Positions 27,985 through 36,322 of a stretch of 64,000 nucleotides of DNA are shown one piece after another (the first letter of the stretch is position 1; every line of letters begins with the position of its first letter). Below the pieces are notes generated by a model. The model did not search any database. It worked only from the letters and a program-made list of their open reading frames with translations, and was not told where the DNA came from. Both the position numbers and the translations under genes were made by a program. Source of the stretch: Candidatus Brocadia sp. (GTDB lineage: Bacteria > Planctomycetota > Brocadiia > Brocadiales > Brocadiaceae); contig WYAU01000031.1 in NCBI GenBank assembly GCA_011525665.1, positions 1-64,000 of the forward strand. Direction: 5' to 3'.

Positions 27985-28158
27985 ATGGGTAAATGCCAGG
28001 ACAAAAAATATCCATGTGAGGACTGTTTTAGCTGTCAGTTTTGCAGTGACGAACGCTGCGCCATGTGCCTGTGCGGCAAGCATAAGGCCAGACAGTTAAG
28101 CGTGGAAGAGCAAATCGCCATGTATGAAGCTCTAAATAAGGATACGTTCGGTAAATGA
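27985..28158 (+). CDS. Cysteine-rich 57-residue protein
   Basis: A short frame from ATG 27985 to TGA 28156-28158. Eight of 57 residues are Cys (positions 4, 11, 14, 17, 20, 25, 28, 30), all in the first 30, in the pattern CEDCFSCQFC and CAMCLCGKH. The C-terminal 25 residues look like an amphipathic helix (SVEEQIAMYEALNKD). The spacing could bind two zinc ions or an Fe-S cluster. No strong ribosome site is visible, so expression is uncertain, but the composition is very unlike random sequence. It lies between lemA and the U32 gene. Confidence 0.6.
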   Translation: MGKCQDKKYPCEDCFSCQFCSDERCAMCLCGKHKARQLSVEEQIAMYEALNKDTFGK

Positions 28159-28205
28159 GGGAAACAAGACACAACATCTGGTTCTAACAAACCGGAGCTA
28201 AAAAA

Positions 28206-28260
28206 TTTTAGATTTACGATTTCTGATTTGAGATTTAAATCGCAAATCGTAAGTCTAAAA
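28206..28260. repeat. Large imperfect palindrome
   Basis: TTTTAGATTTACGATTT (28206-28222) pairs with 28244-28260 at 16 of 17 positions around a 21-base loop. It lies between the Cys-rich gene and the U32 gene. The run of T that follows is about ten bases away, so a repeat is more likely than a terminator. Confidence 0.6.
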
Positions 28261-28313
28261 TCGCAAATCACAATTTTTTCCACACTTGCTAAAATTTAAC
28301 TCGTACTATATTC

Positions 28314-31199
28314 ATGCCCACTCCTTATTCCCAAAACAGGAGACCTGAATTACTCTCCCCCGCCGGCAATATGGAATGCTTTTTTGCTGCCCTTGAAAAT
28401 GGGGCTGATGCCGTTTATTTTGGCTTAGAACATTTCAGCGCCCGTGCAGGGGCACAAAATTTTACCCTGGATGATACCAGCAAGGTCATTGCCTCTGCCC
28501 GCAAAAGGTCTGTTAAGGTGTATATCGCCTTGAATACACTGATCAAAACACATGAACTGGAACGGGTAGTTGACCTTCTTGTTGCACTGGAAGAACTACA
28601 ACCCGATGCCCTGATCCTCCAGGATTTGGGGCTTCTCTATTTGATACGATCCCAATTTCCCCAATTTAGTCTCCACGCCAGCACTCAAATGACCATTCAC
28701 AACCTTGCCGGGGCTAGACAACTGGAAAAGATGGGATTTAAAAGGGTTGTTCTGGCCAGGGAGCTATCGGTCGATGAAATAAGGCATGTTTCCCAAAATA
28801 CCTCAATAGAGACAGAGGCCTTTGTCCACGGGGCATTGTGTTATTCCTATTCAGGGCTCTGTTTTTTTAGCAGCATGATCGGCGGACGGAGCGGAAACCG
28901 AGGGAGGTGTGCACAGCCATGCAGGATGTATTATAAATCTCCATCGGGGGAAGGCTGTCTTTTTTCCATGAAAGACCTCCTCACCCTTTCCCGAATGAAC
29001 GAATTAATGACAGCAGGTATCCATTCATTTAAGATTGAAGGACGTATGAAGTCGCCGGAATACGTGGCTGTCGTGACAAATACGTATCGCCAGGCAATTG
29101 ATGGCAAGCTGCAAGACAGCGACGAGGCCATTAGCAGGATAAAGACCGTATTCAGCCGTGAGACAACACATGCGTACTTATTTCAGGATAGTGATCATCG
29201 CATTAAAAAAAGTACAAATACCAAGTCTGCTCAACATCGAGTGAAAGGCACCCTTCCTCGCGAAGGAGTGATACGAAAAGTTATTAATTTTACCTCCCCT
29301 TTATCCCCTCCTTCGCAAGGAGGGGATAAAGGGATGGTTATAAAATCCTCAGTGAGACCCTTGGACATTGAGGAATTGCCAAATTATGATGAGATTAAGG
29401 CAGCGGATATGATCAATCCATCCTATCCTGCAAACATTGGTTTTTATGCCGGAGAGGTAATAAGGTCTGAAAAGGGATACGTTGTTATCAGGGCTGATGC
29501 CGATATTGGTGTGAGAGATTTATTACAGGTGTTTGAAAATATTCGGGGAAAACCCACCTTGCTGCATGTTAAGAATATTAAGATAAATGGGAAAAGGGTA
29601 TTTGGTGTCAAGGCAGGAGAAATTGCCGCTATTGATTCTGGACAGAAATTTAAGCCAGGCGCAAAGCTCTCTATAATTTCTTCCCAAAAGGTCAATGAAT
29701 CATTTGCCTCAAAAATTCCAAAAAAACTTATGCCCTGTAAGGTACTTGTAGATGTAGAGGTCAAAATAAGCACCGATGGGGTATCTATAAGGGGAACGGT
29801 AAGGCGAATTTCATTTGCCAAAGATTATCCAATGAAACTTGAGAAGGGAATGAACCGGGTAATTGGGGAAGAACAGATAAGGGATGTCTTTTCCCGCCTG
29901 GGTGAGACACCATTTGAGTTGTCAGGTATTTATACGGATATTTCCGAAAAATTATTTGTCCCATTAAGTGTATTAAACGATATTCGGAGGGATTATTTCC
30001 AAAACCTTTGGGAAGCATGGCAAACGGAAAGGGAACGGCGGTCTCAAGAGATAAAGCAATGGACAAAAAAGAGATGTTTGGATAATAACCTAACGCAGCA
30101 CAGCCTCGACCAAAAGACCACCCCTTTTTCCCCTCCTTCGCAGGGCAGGGACTCCATCGTAAGCGCTTATTCTAACGATAAAGGGGTGGTAAAAAACCTC
30201 CTAAAAAAGAAGTTTTTACCTGGTGATACAATAGACTGGAATGGGGGTTTTGGGGATGATATTTTTCATGACAGCATTCGGCTTTCCCTGAAGGTAGATA
30301 AATTATATTATTTGAACCATATTCCCTTAGAAAAGGTTTATAAAATCTATATTGTATTATCAAACGAAATCCTCACGGTTCCTGGGCCAACAAAAAAGAC
30401 TGAAACGAGTCCCCTTCTCTCTCCCCCTTACGAAGGGGGAGACAATGAGGGGGTGAAAAATCTATCCTCGGATGAGATCACCACAAACTCAATGAGAGAA
30501 AATAACGTCATGCATACCTTGTCAAAATTTAGAGACAAGGTTGTTTTCTCATTGCCAACTATTATGCGTGATATGGGAGATAATTTTGGAACGTATGACT
30601 ATTTTAAAAAGGCCGTGCAGGCACTGATAGCTCAAAATTTTCAAAAATTCCAGATTTCCAATCCGGGTGCCCTGGATTTATTTGAGGGAGAAGACGTGCA
30701 GTTGTATGCCGACTATCCCCTGTATTGCCTGAATCCGCTTTCTGCAATGAAGTTGAGGGAATTGGGATTTACCAGATATACCCTTTCCCCGGAAGATGGC
30801 GAAGAAAATCTGCAGACGCTGTTTTCTGCAGATGCAGATCTGATCATTTATCAAGATGTCCCGCTCTTTACGTCAGAAACCTGTGTATGGGCCAATATAA
30901 AAGGATCATGCCCTGGAACAAGCCGGTGCGGTTTCAAGGAGGTAACCATAGAAAATGAACACCGTGACCGGTTTACAGCCATAAATGAGCGGTGTAAGAC
31001 GATCGTCATTGGCGGACGACCATTCTCCATTACCCATCTTATCCCAAAACTCCTCGATGCCGGGCAGGGGGTTTTCAGGATTGATCTGTGTTACCGGGAT
31101 TACACGCCTGAAATGATAGAGGACATATTCCGGAGTTTTCAAAAGAAGGGCAAGGTTAAAGATTCAATGATAGGAAATTTTGAGAGGGGGTTATTATAA
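28314..31199 (+). CDS. Large U32-family protein with DUF3656 (RlhA-like), repeat-invaded
   Basis: 961 residues. The N-terminal U32 domain is clear: PELLSPAGNMECFFAALENG, DAVYFGLEHFSARAGAQNFT, then FVHGALCYSYSGLCFFSSMI and GNRGRCAQPC, whose cysteines are the proposed Fe-S ligands. The DUF3656 region and a C-terminal U32-like half (CVWANIKGSCPGTSRCGFKE) follow. Relatives such as RlhA hydroxylate a 23S rRNA cytidine. Three in-frame palindromic repeats (residues about 311-350, 598-640 and 695-728) add about 110 residues, including the tell-tale SPPSQGGDKG, SPPSQGRD and SPPYEGGD. Without them the length would be about 850, near the family norm. Confidence 0.85.
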   Translation: MPTPYSQNRRPELLSPAGNMECFFAALENGADAVYFGLEHFSARAGAQNFTLDDTSKVIASARKRSVKVYIALNTLIKTHELERVVDLLVALEELQPDALILQDLGLLYLIRSQFPQFSLHASTQMTIHNLAGARQLEKMGFKRVVLARELSVDEIRHVSQNTSIETEAFVHGALCYSYSGLCFFSSMIGGRSGNRGRCAQPCRMYYKSPSGEGCLFSMKDLLTLSRMNELMTAGIHSFKIEGRMKSPEYVAVVTNTYRQAIDGKLQDSDEAISRIKTVFSRETTHAYLFQDSDHRIKKSTNTKSAQHRVKGTLPREGVIRKVINFTSPLSPPSQGGDKGMVIKSSVRPLDIEELPNYDEIKAADMINPSYPANIGFYAGEVIRSEKGYVVIRADADIGVRDLLQVFENIRGKPTLLHVKNIKINGKRVFGVKAGEIAAIDSGQKFKPGAKLSIISSQKVNESFASKIPKKLMPCKVLVDVEVKISTDGVSIRGTVRRISFAKDYPMKLEKGMNRVIGEEQIRDVFSRLGETPFELSGIYTDISEKLFVPLSVLNDIRRDYFQNLWEAWQTERERRSQEIKQWTKKRCLDNNLTQHSLDQKTTPFSPPSQGRDSIVSAYSNDKGVVKNLLKKKFLPGDTIDWNGGFGDDIFHDSIRLSLKVDKLYYLNHIPLEKVYKIYIVLSNEILTVPGPTKKTETSPLLSPPYEGGDNEGVKNLSSDEITTNSMRENNVMHTLSKFRDKVVFSLPTIMRDMGDNFGTYDYFKKAVQALIAQNFQKFQISNPGALDLFEGEDVQLYADYPLYCLNPLSAMKLRELGFTRYTLSPEDGEENLQTLFSADADLIIYQDVPLFTSETCVWANIKGSCPGTSRCGFKEVTIENEHRDRFTAINERCKTIVIGGRPFSITHLIPKLLDAGQGVFRIDLCYRDYTPEMIEDIFRSFQKKGKVKDSMIGNFERGLL
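29298..29332. repeat. In-frame palindromic repeat, U32 copy 1
   Basis: CCTTTATCCCCTCCTT (29298-29313), CGC, then its exact complement (29317-29332): a perfect 16-base hairpin inside the coding sequence. A related half-palindrome (CTTCCTCGCGAAGGAG) lies just upstream near 29252. The insert translates as TSPLSPPSQGGDKG. Confidence 0.8.
30117..30217. repeat. In-frame composite repeat, U32 copy 2
   Basis: Perfect 11-base inverted ends ACCACCCCTTT (30117-30127) and AAAGGGGTGGT (30180-30190). A diverged copy of the 28-base dispersed repeat lies inside (30151-30178; 22 of 28 match 57669-57696). The right-hand tail resembles that at 17893-17922. It remains open in the U32 frame. Confidence 0.75.
30409..30456. 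repeat. In-frame palindromic repeat, U32 copy 3
   Basis: CTCCCCCTT (30421-30429), ACG, AAGGGGGAG (30433-30441): a perfect 9-base hairpin with GAGGGGGTG to the right. It is translated as SPLLSPPYEGGDNEGVK. Confidence 0.7.
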
Positions 31200-31269
31200 C
31201 ATACATTACATTGACGAAATAACCATTGGCATTTCATCACCAAACGCATTTTGTAAATTCCTTTTCTTA

Positions 31270-31298
31270 TTGACATTGTTTTGGCAATTACTTAAATA
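31270..31298 (+). promoter_or_regulatory. Sigma70-type promoter of the toxin-antitoxin pair
   Basis: TTGACA (31270-31275), 17 bases, TAAATA (31293-31298). The leader before the antitoxin ATG would be about 58 bases. Confidence 0.6.
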
Positions 31299-31363
31299 TA
31301 TCGGTAAATAATGTACAAACTTTATCTTGGATAAAAACTCAGAACTATACCTAGGAGAATAAA

Positions 31364-31582
31364 ATGGAAATTACTTTACTATTAGAAAAAATGTCTATTG
31401 AAGAAAAGATCCGAGCTATGGAAACTATTTGGGATGATTTGTGTAGAAAAGCGGATAGTATATCGTCTCCCTCGTGGCATAAAAAAGTTTTGAATGAAAG
31501 AGGTGAAAGAATAAAAAAAGGAGAAGAAGAATTTGTTGATTGGAGCAGTGCTAAAAAAAACATAAGAAATAAGATTTCATGA
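31364..31582 (+). CDS. Addiction-module antitoxin component
   Basis: 72 residues of the short 'putative addiction module component' family. It begins MEITLLLEKMSIEEKIRAME and continues TIWDDLCR, a pattern typical of antitoxins paired with RelE/ParE toxins. The end (VDWSSAKKNIRNKI) matches the family's W..AK..IR ending. AGGAG lies about six bases before the ATG. Its stop overlaps the toxin ATG (ATGA), so the two are co-translated. Confidence 0.85.
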   Translation: MEITLLLEKMSIEEKIRAMETIWDDLCRKADSISSPSWHKKVLNERGERIKKGEEEFVDWSSAKKNIRNKIS

Positions 31583-31872
31583 AAATCAAAATACTTTCTT
31601 CAGCGATTCAAGATTTAATAGATGGTTATTGGTTTTACGAGAAACAGGCTGAAGGACTTGGTTCATATTTTTTGGACTCCCTTTTTTCGGATATAGATTC
31701 ATTGATTATCAGTGCTGGCATCCATCCCTTATATTTCGGCAAATACCATCGTATGCTATCAAAACGATTTCCATTTGCTGTTTATTATCGTGTTGAGAAT
31801 AAAACAGCACATGTATATGGAGTTCTTGATTGTCGCAGAAGTCCTGCATGGATAAAAAAGAAACTGGAATAA
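31579..31872 (+). CDS. RelE/ParE-family toxin
   Basis: 97 residues. Family features are the start MKIKILSSAIQDLIDGYWFY, the central HPLYFGKYHRMLSKRFPFAV and the end VYGVLDCRRSPAWIKKKL. ParE toxins act on gyrase and RelE toxins on ribosome-bound mRNA; the sequence alone does not decide which. It is translationally coupled to the antitoxin, at the left border of the accessory region. Confidence 0.87.
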   Translation: MKIKILSSAIQDLIDGYWFYEKQAEGLGSYFLDSLFSDIDSLIISAGIHPLYFGKYHRMLSKRFPFAVYYRVENKTAHVYGVLDCRRSPAWIKKKLE

Positions 31873-32268
31873 AAAATAACAAGTCACTCTACCTGACCGC
31901 TATTCCATTTTAAATTTGGAGATTCGAATCATTATGAATCTGCTCCGGAAAATCTATTATTTCTTGAGGAACTCCAAACAAGAATAGAAAAAAGGAAAAT
32001 GACATACATCCTGCGTTTTCTTCTCAATCAGATTATCGTATTTTGGGCTCTTCTATAGTGCGCGTGATCCCCGTACCATGAGAATGCAATTGCAAAATCG
32101 AGACGAACCAAAGAGTCCGTAATGTTAGGTTGGGGAACGAAACCCAACTTTTCTGTAAATCTATGGTTAGTGTTGGGTTTTCGCTTACACTTAACCCAAC
32201 CTTAACTAATAACCGTAAAATAAGATGGCTATTAGTAAGGCTAATTCGTGTTATGCCTAATCCTAAAT
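31873..32268. other. Intergenic with small palindromes
   Basis: Contains GTTGGGTT (32172-32179) paired with AACCCAAC (32193-32200), plus a further AACCCAAC near 32145. A short open stretch (about 31917-32058, reading NHYESAPENLLFLEELQTRI) looks protein-like but has no start, and may be gene debris. The rest is featureless. Confidence 0.5.
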
Positions 32269-33228
32269 ATGTTAGAAATTGAACGCGACGATGGTGACAT
32301 TCTTTCAATTACACTGAACGGAGAACCACTCCATTCAGGTGATGGTGAAATTTGGTTCCTACCCAAAGGTTTAGTCAAGGATATTGAGGTAAACGATTTT
32401 CCGGACAATGCCGTTTTTGAAGTCTGTAATCGTATCGATGATTCCATGATTGTCCTCGACACAATTCCCTTTCGTATCCAAAAAATTGGCGATAAAAAAG
32501 TTCGTATCGATTTTGATAACTCTGGAACTCGAAAATACTGGGATGGAACAATTGGTTTTAAGCCGTATATGGAAGCCAAAAAAGCAATAGTTGAAGAACG
32601 TGCCAATGAAGTCGGCGATGTTTCGCTTGTCAATTATGAAGATGATGGTGCTTGGATTCATTTGTCATACTCAGCCGAAGTTGAGGCGGAGAAGGTTGAT
32701 TTAGCAATTCAGCTTGCTGAACAAATCGTTACAGAAATAGAAGGTGCTGCTGAGATGCGTCTGGGTTCAGAACTTTGGGCACCAAAAACTACTGACAACG
32801 AGAAGGAATTTACTTTAAGAACAGTACTTCCCATCTTGAGAAAACTCGGATTCCAAAATGTAAAATATAATCATGGTAAACGAGAATATGGCCGTGATGT
32901 TTTATTTTCTCGGATTACAGAGTTTTATGAATTTGAGCACTGGGCGGCACAAGTAAAGTTTGTTGACATTTCTGGTGGCGTGGATAGTGAAATCGATGAA
33001 ATATTAGGTCAAATCGACGATGCATTCAAGATGCCATTTTATGATTTATATACCAAACAGAAGCAACGCATTTCAAAGCTTGCAATAATTGTCTCTGGAA
33101 AATTTACTGAGAATGCAATTGAAAAAATATGCGAGAAAATCGAAAGCCATGCTGTACGTAACAACTTGACTTTCATTGATGGTGAGAAACTACAAACACT
33201 TGCAGAACATTTTGGAAGCAAGGCATAA
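32269..33228 (+). CDS. Mrr-like restriction endonuclease-fold protein
   Basis: 319 residues. The C-terminal half has the PD-(D/E)XK pattern of Mrr-type enzymes: LPILRKLGFQNVKYNHGKRE, YGRDVLF with the active-site Asp, then HWAAQVKF with QXK. A helical tail follows. The N-terminal 170 residues are beta-rich and unassigned, perhaps a target-sensing domain. The ATG at 32269 is preferred over a GTG seven codons earlier. No methyltransferase is nearby, so a solitary (type IV-like) restriction factor is the natural reading. It lies in the accessory region next to a toxin-antitoxin pair. Confidence 0.78.
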   Translation: MLEIERDDGDILSITLNGEPLHSGDGEIWFLPKGLVKDIEVNDFPDNAVFEVCNRIDDSMIVLDTIPFRIQKIGDKKVRIDFDNSGTRKYWDGTIGFKPYMEAKKAIVEERANEVGDVSLVNYEDDGAWIHLSYSAEVEAEKVDLAIQLAEQIVTEIEGAAEMRLGSELWAPKTTDNEKEFTLRTVLPILRKLGFQNVKYNHGKREYGRDVLFSRITEFYEFEHWAAQVKFVDISGGVDSEIDEILGQIDDAFKMPFYDLYTKQKQRISKLAIIVSGKFTENAIEKICEKIESHAVRNNLTFIDGEKLQTLAEHFGSKA

Positions 33229-33571
33229 CATTTTTTTGCAGCTGATAGCGGGACTTTTGTGCGAATTCAGCCACATAACGGTAGGCACCGCCTACCAAAA
33301 ATTGAGCAATCGGGGTGGGTTCTGCATGAAGAATTGGATCGAAATGGTTTTGGCAATTAATCGGTAATTGGGGTGGTGCGTGTACGACATTCTGCGATAA
33401 ATATTCGGATGTCTGCCGCTTTGGAACCGTGGGATTGATTATGGCGGGCAATGCCCTGCCCTACCTGACTTTAAAAAGCAATGGAGTTCTCCGATTGCAA
33501 GGATGTGATAATTACAAATGTTAGTGGCATAACGTGATGTTAGCCTCAACGAAGCAGAAAGAAGGATACCG
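33229..33571. other. Intergenic with two palindromes, no gene
   Basis: Holds GGTAGGC-ACC-GCCTACC (33280-33296) and a diverged GGCGGGCAATGCCC unit (33443-33466), members of the same small palindrome family as 27020-27036. No coding frame is supported. Confidence 0.55.
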
Positions 33572-34246
33572 ATGTTCAGTATTTTCAAAGGATGGTTGGG
33601 AGAGAAAGCTACGCAGTTCGGCATGTGGCTGAAACTCGATGCCAAGACCTACAAGCGCTTTCACAATCTCATCGTGAGCACCCGAAATGGAACGACACAG
33701 ATTGATCATGTCCTGCTGTCGCGGTTTGGAATATTCGTGATTGAAACAAAGAATTACAACGGATGGATCTTTGGTAGTGAAAATCAAAAGTCCTGGAGTC
33801 AAGTTTTGTATGGGACAAAGCATGCATTTCAAAATCCACTGCATCAGAACTATAGACACACTAAGGCCTTAGCCGAACATCTAAAGGTTGACCCCCGTCA
33901 GGTTCACTCGGTTGTGTTCTTCATTGGTGATGCGGAGCTAAAAACTAATCTGCCCACCAATGTCATGACGTCGGGACTCTCTGATTACATCAAGCAATTT
34001 GATCGTGTGGTCTTTTCGGATGTTGAACTGACCCGACTTGAACAGCAACTGTCAAAACTCCACAGTGCTTCATTGTCAACAAAAGAGCACGTCTCTAATC
34101 TCAAAGAGAGGTATTCGAGCAATACGACATGTCCAAAGTGTGGTAGTCCACTCGTTAAGAGAATAGCAAAGCGAGGACCACAAGCAGGAGACGGGTTTCT
34201 GGGTTGTTCCGGCTTTCCAAACTGCAAGTACATCAAGAAAAAATAG
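33572..34246 (+). CDS. NERD-domain nuclease-like protein with C4 zinc ribbon
   Basis: 224 residues. An N-terminal NERD (nuclease-related) domain shows GEKATQFGMWLKLD, then TQIDHVLLSRFGIFVIETKN with the D...E-x-K active-site order. The C-terminus carries a topoisomerase-type zinc finger: CPKCGSPLVKRIAKRG, then FLGCSGFPNCKYIKKK. This combination is found in DNA-processing and defence-associated proteins. It follows the Mrr-like gene after a 340-base gap with repeats. Confidence 0.85.
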   Translation: MFSIFKGWLGEKATQFGMWLKLDAKTYKRFHNLIVSTRNGTTQIDHVLLSRFGIFVIETKNYNGWIFGSENQKSWSQVLYGTKHAFQNPLHQNYRHTKALAEHLKVDPRQVHSVVFFIGDAELKTNLPTNVMTSGLSDYIKQFDRVVFSDVELTRLEQQLSKLHSASLSTKEHVSNLKERYSSNTTCPKCGSPLVKRIAKRGPQAGDGFLGCSGFPNCKYIKKK

Positions 34247-34273
34247 AAGTGACTAATTAAGGCATGCAGGCAA

Positions 34274-35094
34274 ATGGTTCGGCCACGCGGCTTTGCCTTC
34301 GCAAATCAAGTGAAAAAGGCGGAATATCGGAATATTAGCGAAAAGAAGCCTGTTGTAAAAATAGCAAATAATGGTATCTCAGAAGGCAAAAGAAACACCA
34401 CCCTTTTTAAACTGGCTTGCAGTTTTCGGGCAAAAGGGTTAAGTCCTGATGCCACATTGAAGGCATTGGAAATAGAAAATCCTAAAAAGTGTAGTCCTCC
34501 TTTAAGCAATCACGAAATCCAACAAATTGTTTACTCAGCATACAATTACGGAAATGAAACTATTGTTGAGATACGCATTAATGCAACGGATTTGGGGAAT
34601 GCCCGACGACTTGTAAATTTATATAGGGGAAATATCCATTATTGTTTTGCATGGAAGAAATGGCTTGTTTGGGGCGGTAAGTCCTGGCATATCGACAACA
34701 ACGGTCAGATTCTACGGCTTGCAAAAGAGGGGCTTCGTTTGTTACTGACCAAGGCCGGAGGGAAGAGATTGCAAAGTGGGCAATAAAATCCGAGGAAGAA
34801 AAGAGATTAAAACCAATGGTATTGTAGGCGCAAAGCGAGGAATGCGTACCTATTTCACCCGACCAGTTAGATACAAACCCTTTCCTACTTAATTGCCTTA
34901 ACGGGATGGTCATCCTGAAGACAGGTCAATTAAAATCATACGGTCCGAAAGACTCCATCACTAAGATAATACCTGTATTATCTGATTGTGCGCAAACAGC
35001 CGATTTTGAGACATTCCTAAAGACATTCATTTGCAAGCTTGCAAGGCGACATCGGGAGGGGTGCTATCGTGACACAAGACATCTTGGGTCATAG
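34274..35094 (+). pseudogene. Broken phage/plasmid primase-helicase
   Basis: The first open part (34274-34786) has a PriCT-like segment (RNTTLFKLACSFRAKGLSPD, then LSNHEIQQIVYSAYNYG) and the start of a D5-type domain (GNARRLVNLYRGNIHYCFAW, then WLVWGGKSWHIDNNGQI). A frameshift near 34745-34780 moves into another frame reading EIAKWAIKSEEEKRLKPM. A third piece (34906-35020) reads NGMVILKTGQLKSYGPKDSI, as expected next in these primases. The helicase core is gone. At least two frame changes and a large deletion make it non-functional. Confidence 0.8.
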
Positions 35095-35170
35095 CAAGGT
35101 CGACATGACTAAACACCATAATTTGTATGTTGTTAATGGTCAAAGATTTATGGAATTTCCCAAAGTATGA
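35024..35170 (+). pseudogene. C-terminal remnant of a tyrosine recombinase
   Basis: In this frame the sequence reads HSFASLQGDIGRGAIVTQDI, then LGHSKVDMTKHHNLYVV, and stops at 35168-35170. The box-II HxFAS and LGHS..DMT pattern is that of phage/plasmid integrases. The catalytic Tyr position (usually T..Y.H) is occupied by His. It fuses directly onto the primase debris, so an element was deleted between its replication and integration genes. Confidence 0.72.
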
Positions 35171-35179
35171 GTCAATTAT

Positions 35180-35800
35180 TTATTTAAAGCCAATCTCTGT
35201 TGTAGAATCAATACCACGATTGGCCAAGGCATCAGCAATGACATTTTCCTCTCTGCGCACATGCTGAATCTTCCATGCGGGTATTTTGCTCAGGAGTTTC
35301 ATAAGATGATTGTAGAGTGGCAGAATGTTTGGACTTTTTACCCGGTATTCGCCGTTGATCTGGCGAACCAGGAGTTCACTGTCAGTTTTAAAGATTACTT
35401 TTTTGGCATGATAGGCAATTGACTTCTGGGCTGCAAGTATCATCGCCTGATATTCGGCAACGTTATTTGTAGATTCTCCGATAAAACTGCACACATCCTC
35501 AATAAGATGATAATCCTTGTCGAAAATGGCTACACCAATGCCCGCCTTACCCGGATTTCCCCTTGACGCCCCATCGGTATGAATGATAAATTCCTGTAAC
35601 CCTTTCGGTCTGTGTTGCGACACATCGTGATGCGGGAGGCAGCTATCGGCCCCGTCTTTCCCTCTTTCAGTTTCTAAGATTTCTTTAAAAAGCGCATGGA
35701 TCATTTCTTTGGTAACTGAAGGATTTTCCCTCGTCAATCCTTCTATATCGAGATACTTTGTTATTAGTGCCACCAATTCCTGCGAAGATATATTTTTCAT
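35180..35800 (-). CDS. Ribonuclease HI-family protein
   Basis: 206 residues. The C-terminal 135 residues are an RNase H domain with all acidic catalytic positions: IIHTDGASRGNPGKAGIGVA (Asp), NNVAEYQAM (Glu), FKTDSELLVRQINGEYRVK (Asp), ENVIADALANRG (Asp). The N-terminal 70 residues are helical and unassigned; they are not the usual hybrid-binding domain. GAGGG lies about eight bases before the ATG at 35800. It is probably an RNase HI-like housekeeping enzyme next to mobile-element debris. Confidence 0.88.
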   Translation of the reverse strand: MKNISSQELVALITKYLDIEGLTRENPSVTKEMIHALFKEILETERGKDGADSCLPHHDVSQHRPKGLQEFIIHTDGASRGNPGKAGIGVAIFDKDYHLIEDVCSFIGESTNNVAEYQAMILAAQKSIAYHAKKVIFKTDSELLVRQINGEYRVKSPNILPLYNHLMKLLSKIPAWKIQHVRREENVIADALANRGIDSTTEIGFK

Positions 35801-36322
35801 ACAAAAACCCTCTGAGTGGAATTTTTAAAATTTATGATGTATTCTAAAAACCTGCTCAGTGAATAGCAAATATTTTAAACTGCCCATCCCTTGCGCTGGA
35901 AACAATTGGTTTTTTTCTTGAAACACGACACGTTTCAACGTAGCATGAATGATTATCACTATTTTGGTAACAGCCATCTTCACCCCAAACGCCGCAGACT
36001 TCACAGAAGTAATAATATTCTGAAATTACGTGATCTTCGGGGTATAGTGATTCAGGGTACTCTTACTGGTGATAAAGCTTATTCCTCACCCGAAAGATCG
36101 TTACAGGAGAATTTTTAAAATAAAAATGTTAAGCTGACACAAAAAGCAATCCTGAAGGGTGCCTTATAGTGTAAAATCTGATTGGCGCTACGATTAAAAT
36201 CTGCTATTCAGTGCCATCAGCAGGGATAAAGCCTTGCCCTGCGTCACTGTGTTTTTTGCGTTTAACTATCTGTATTGAGAATTTTCATAAAACCTCACGA
36301 ACAACATAAACAAATCAATTCC
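35801..36322. other. Intergenic; possible transposase scrap
   Basis: A 75-codon frame (35891-36118) ends in IQGTLTGDKAYSSPERSLQE, which faintly recalls the GDKxY motif of IS4/IS5 transposases. Too little is left to be sure. Nothing else is recognisable. Confidence 0.3.

Noticed and set aside
35891-36118. 75-codon frame ending in a GDKAYSS-type motif
   Set aside because: The resemblance to IS4/IS5 transposases is limited to a few residues, and no flanking inverted repeats or further transposase sequence is seen.
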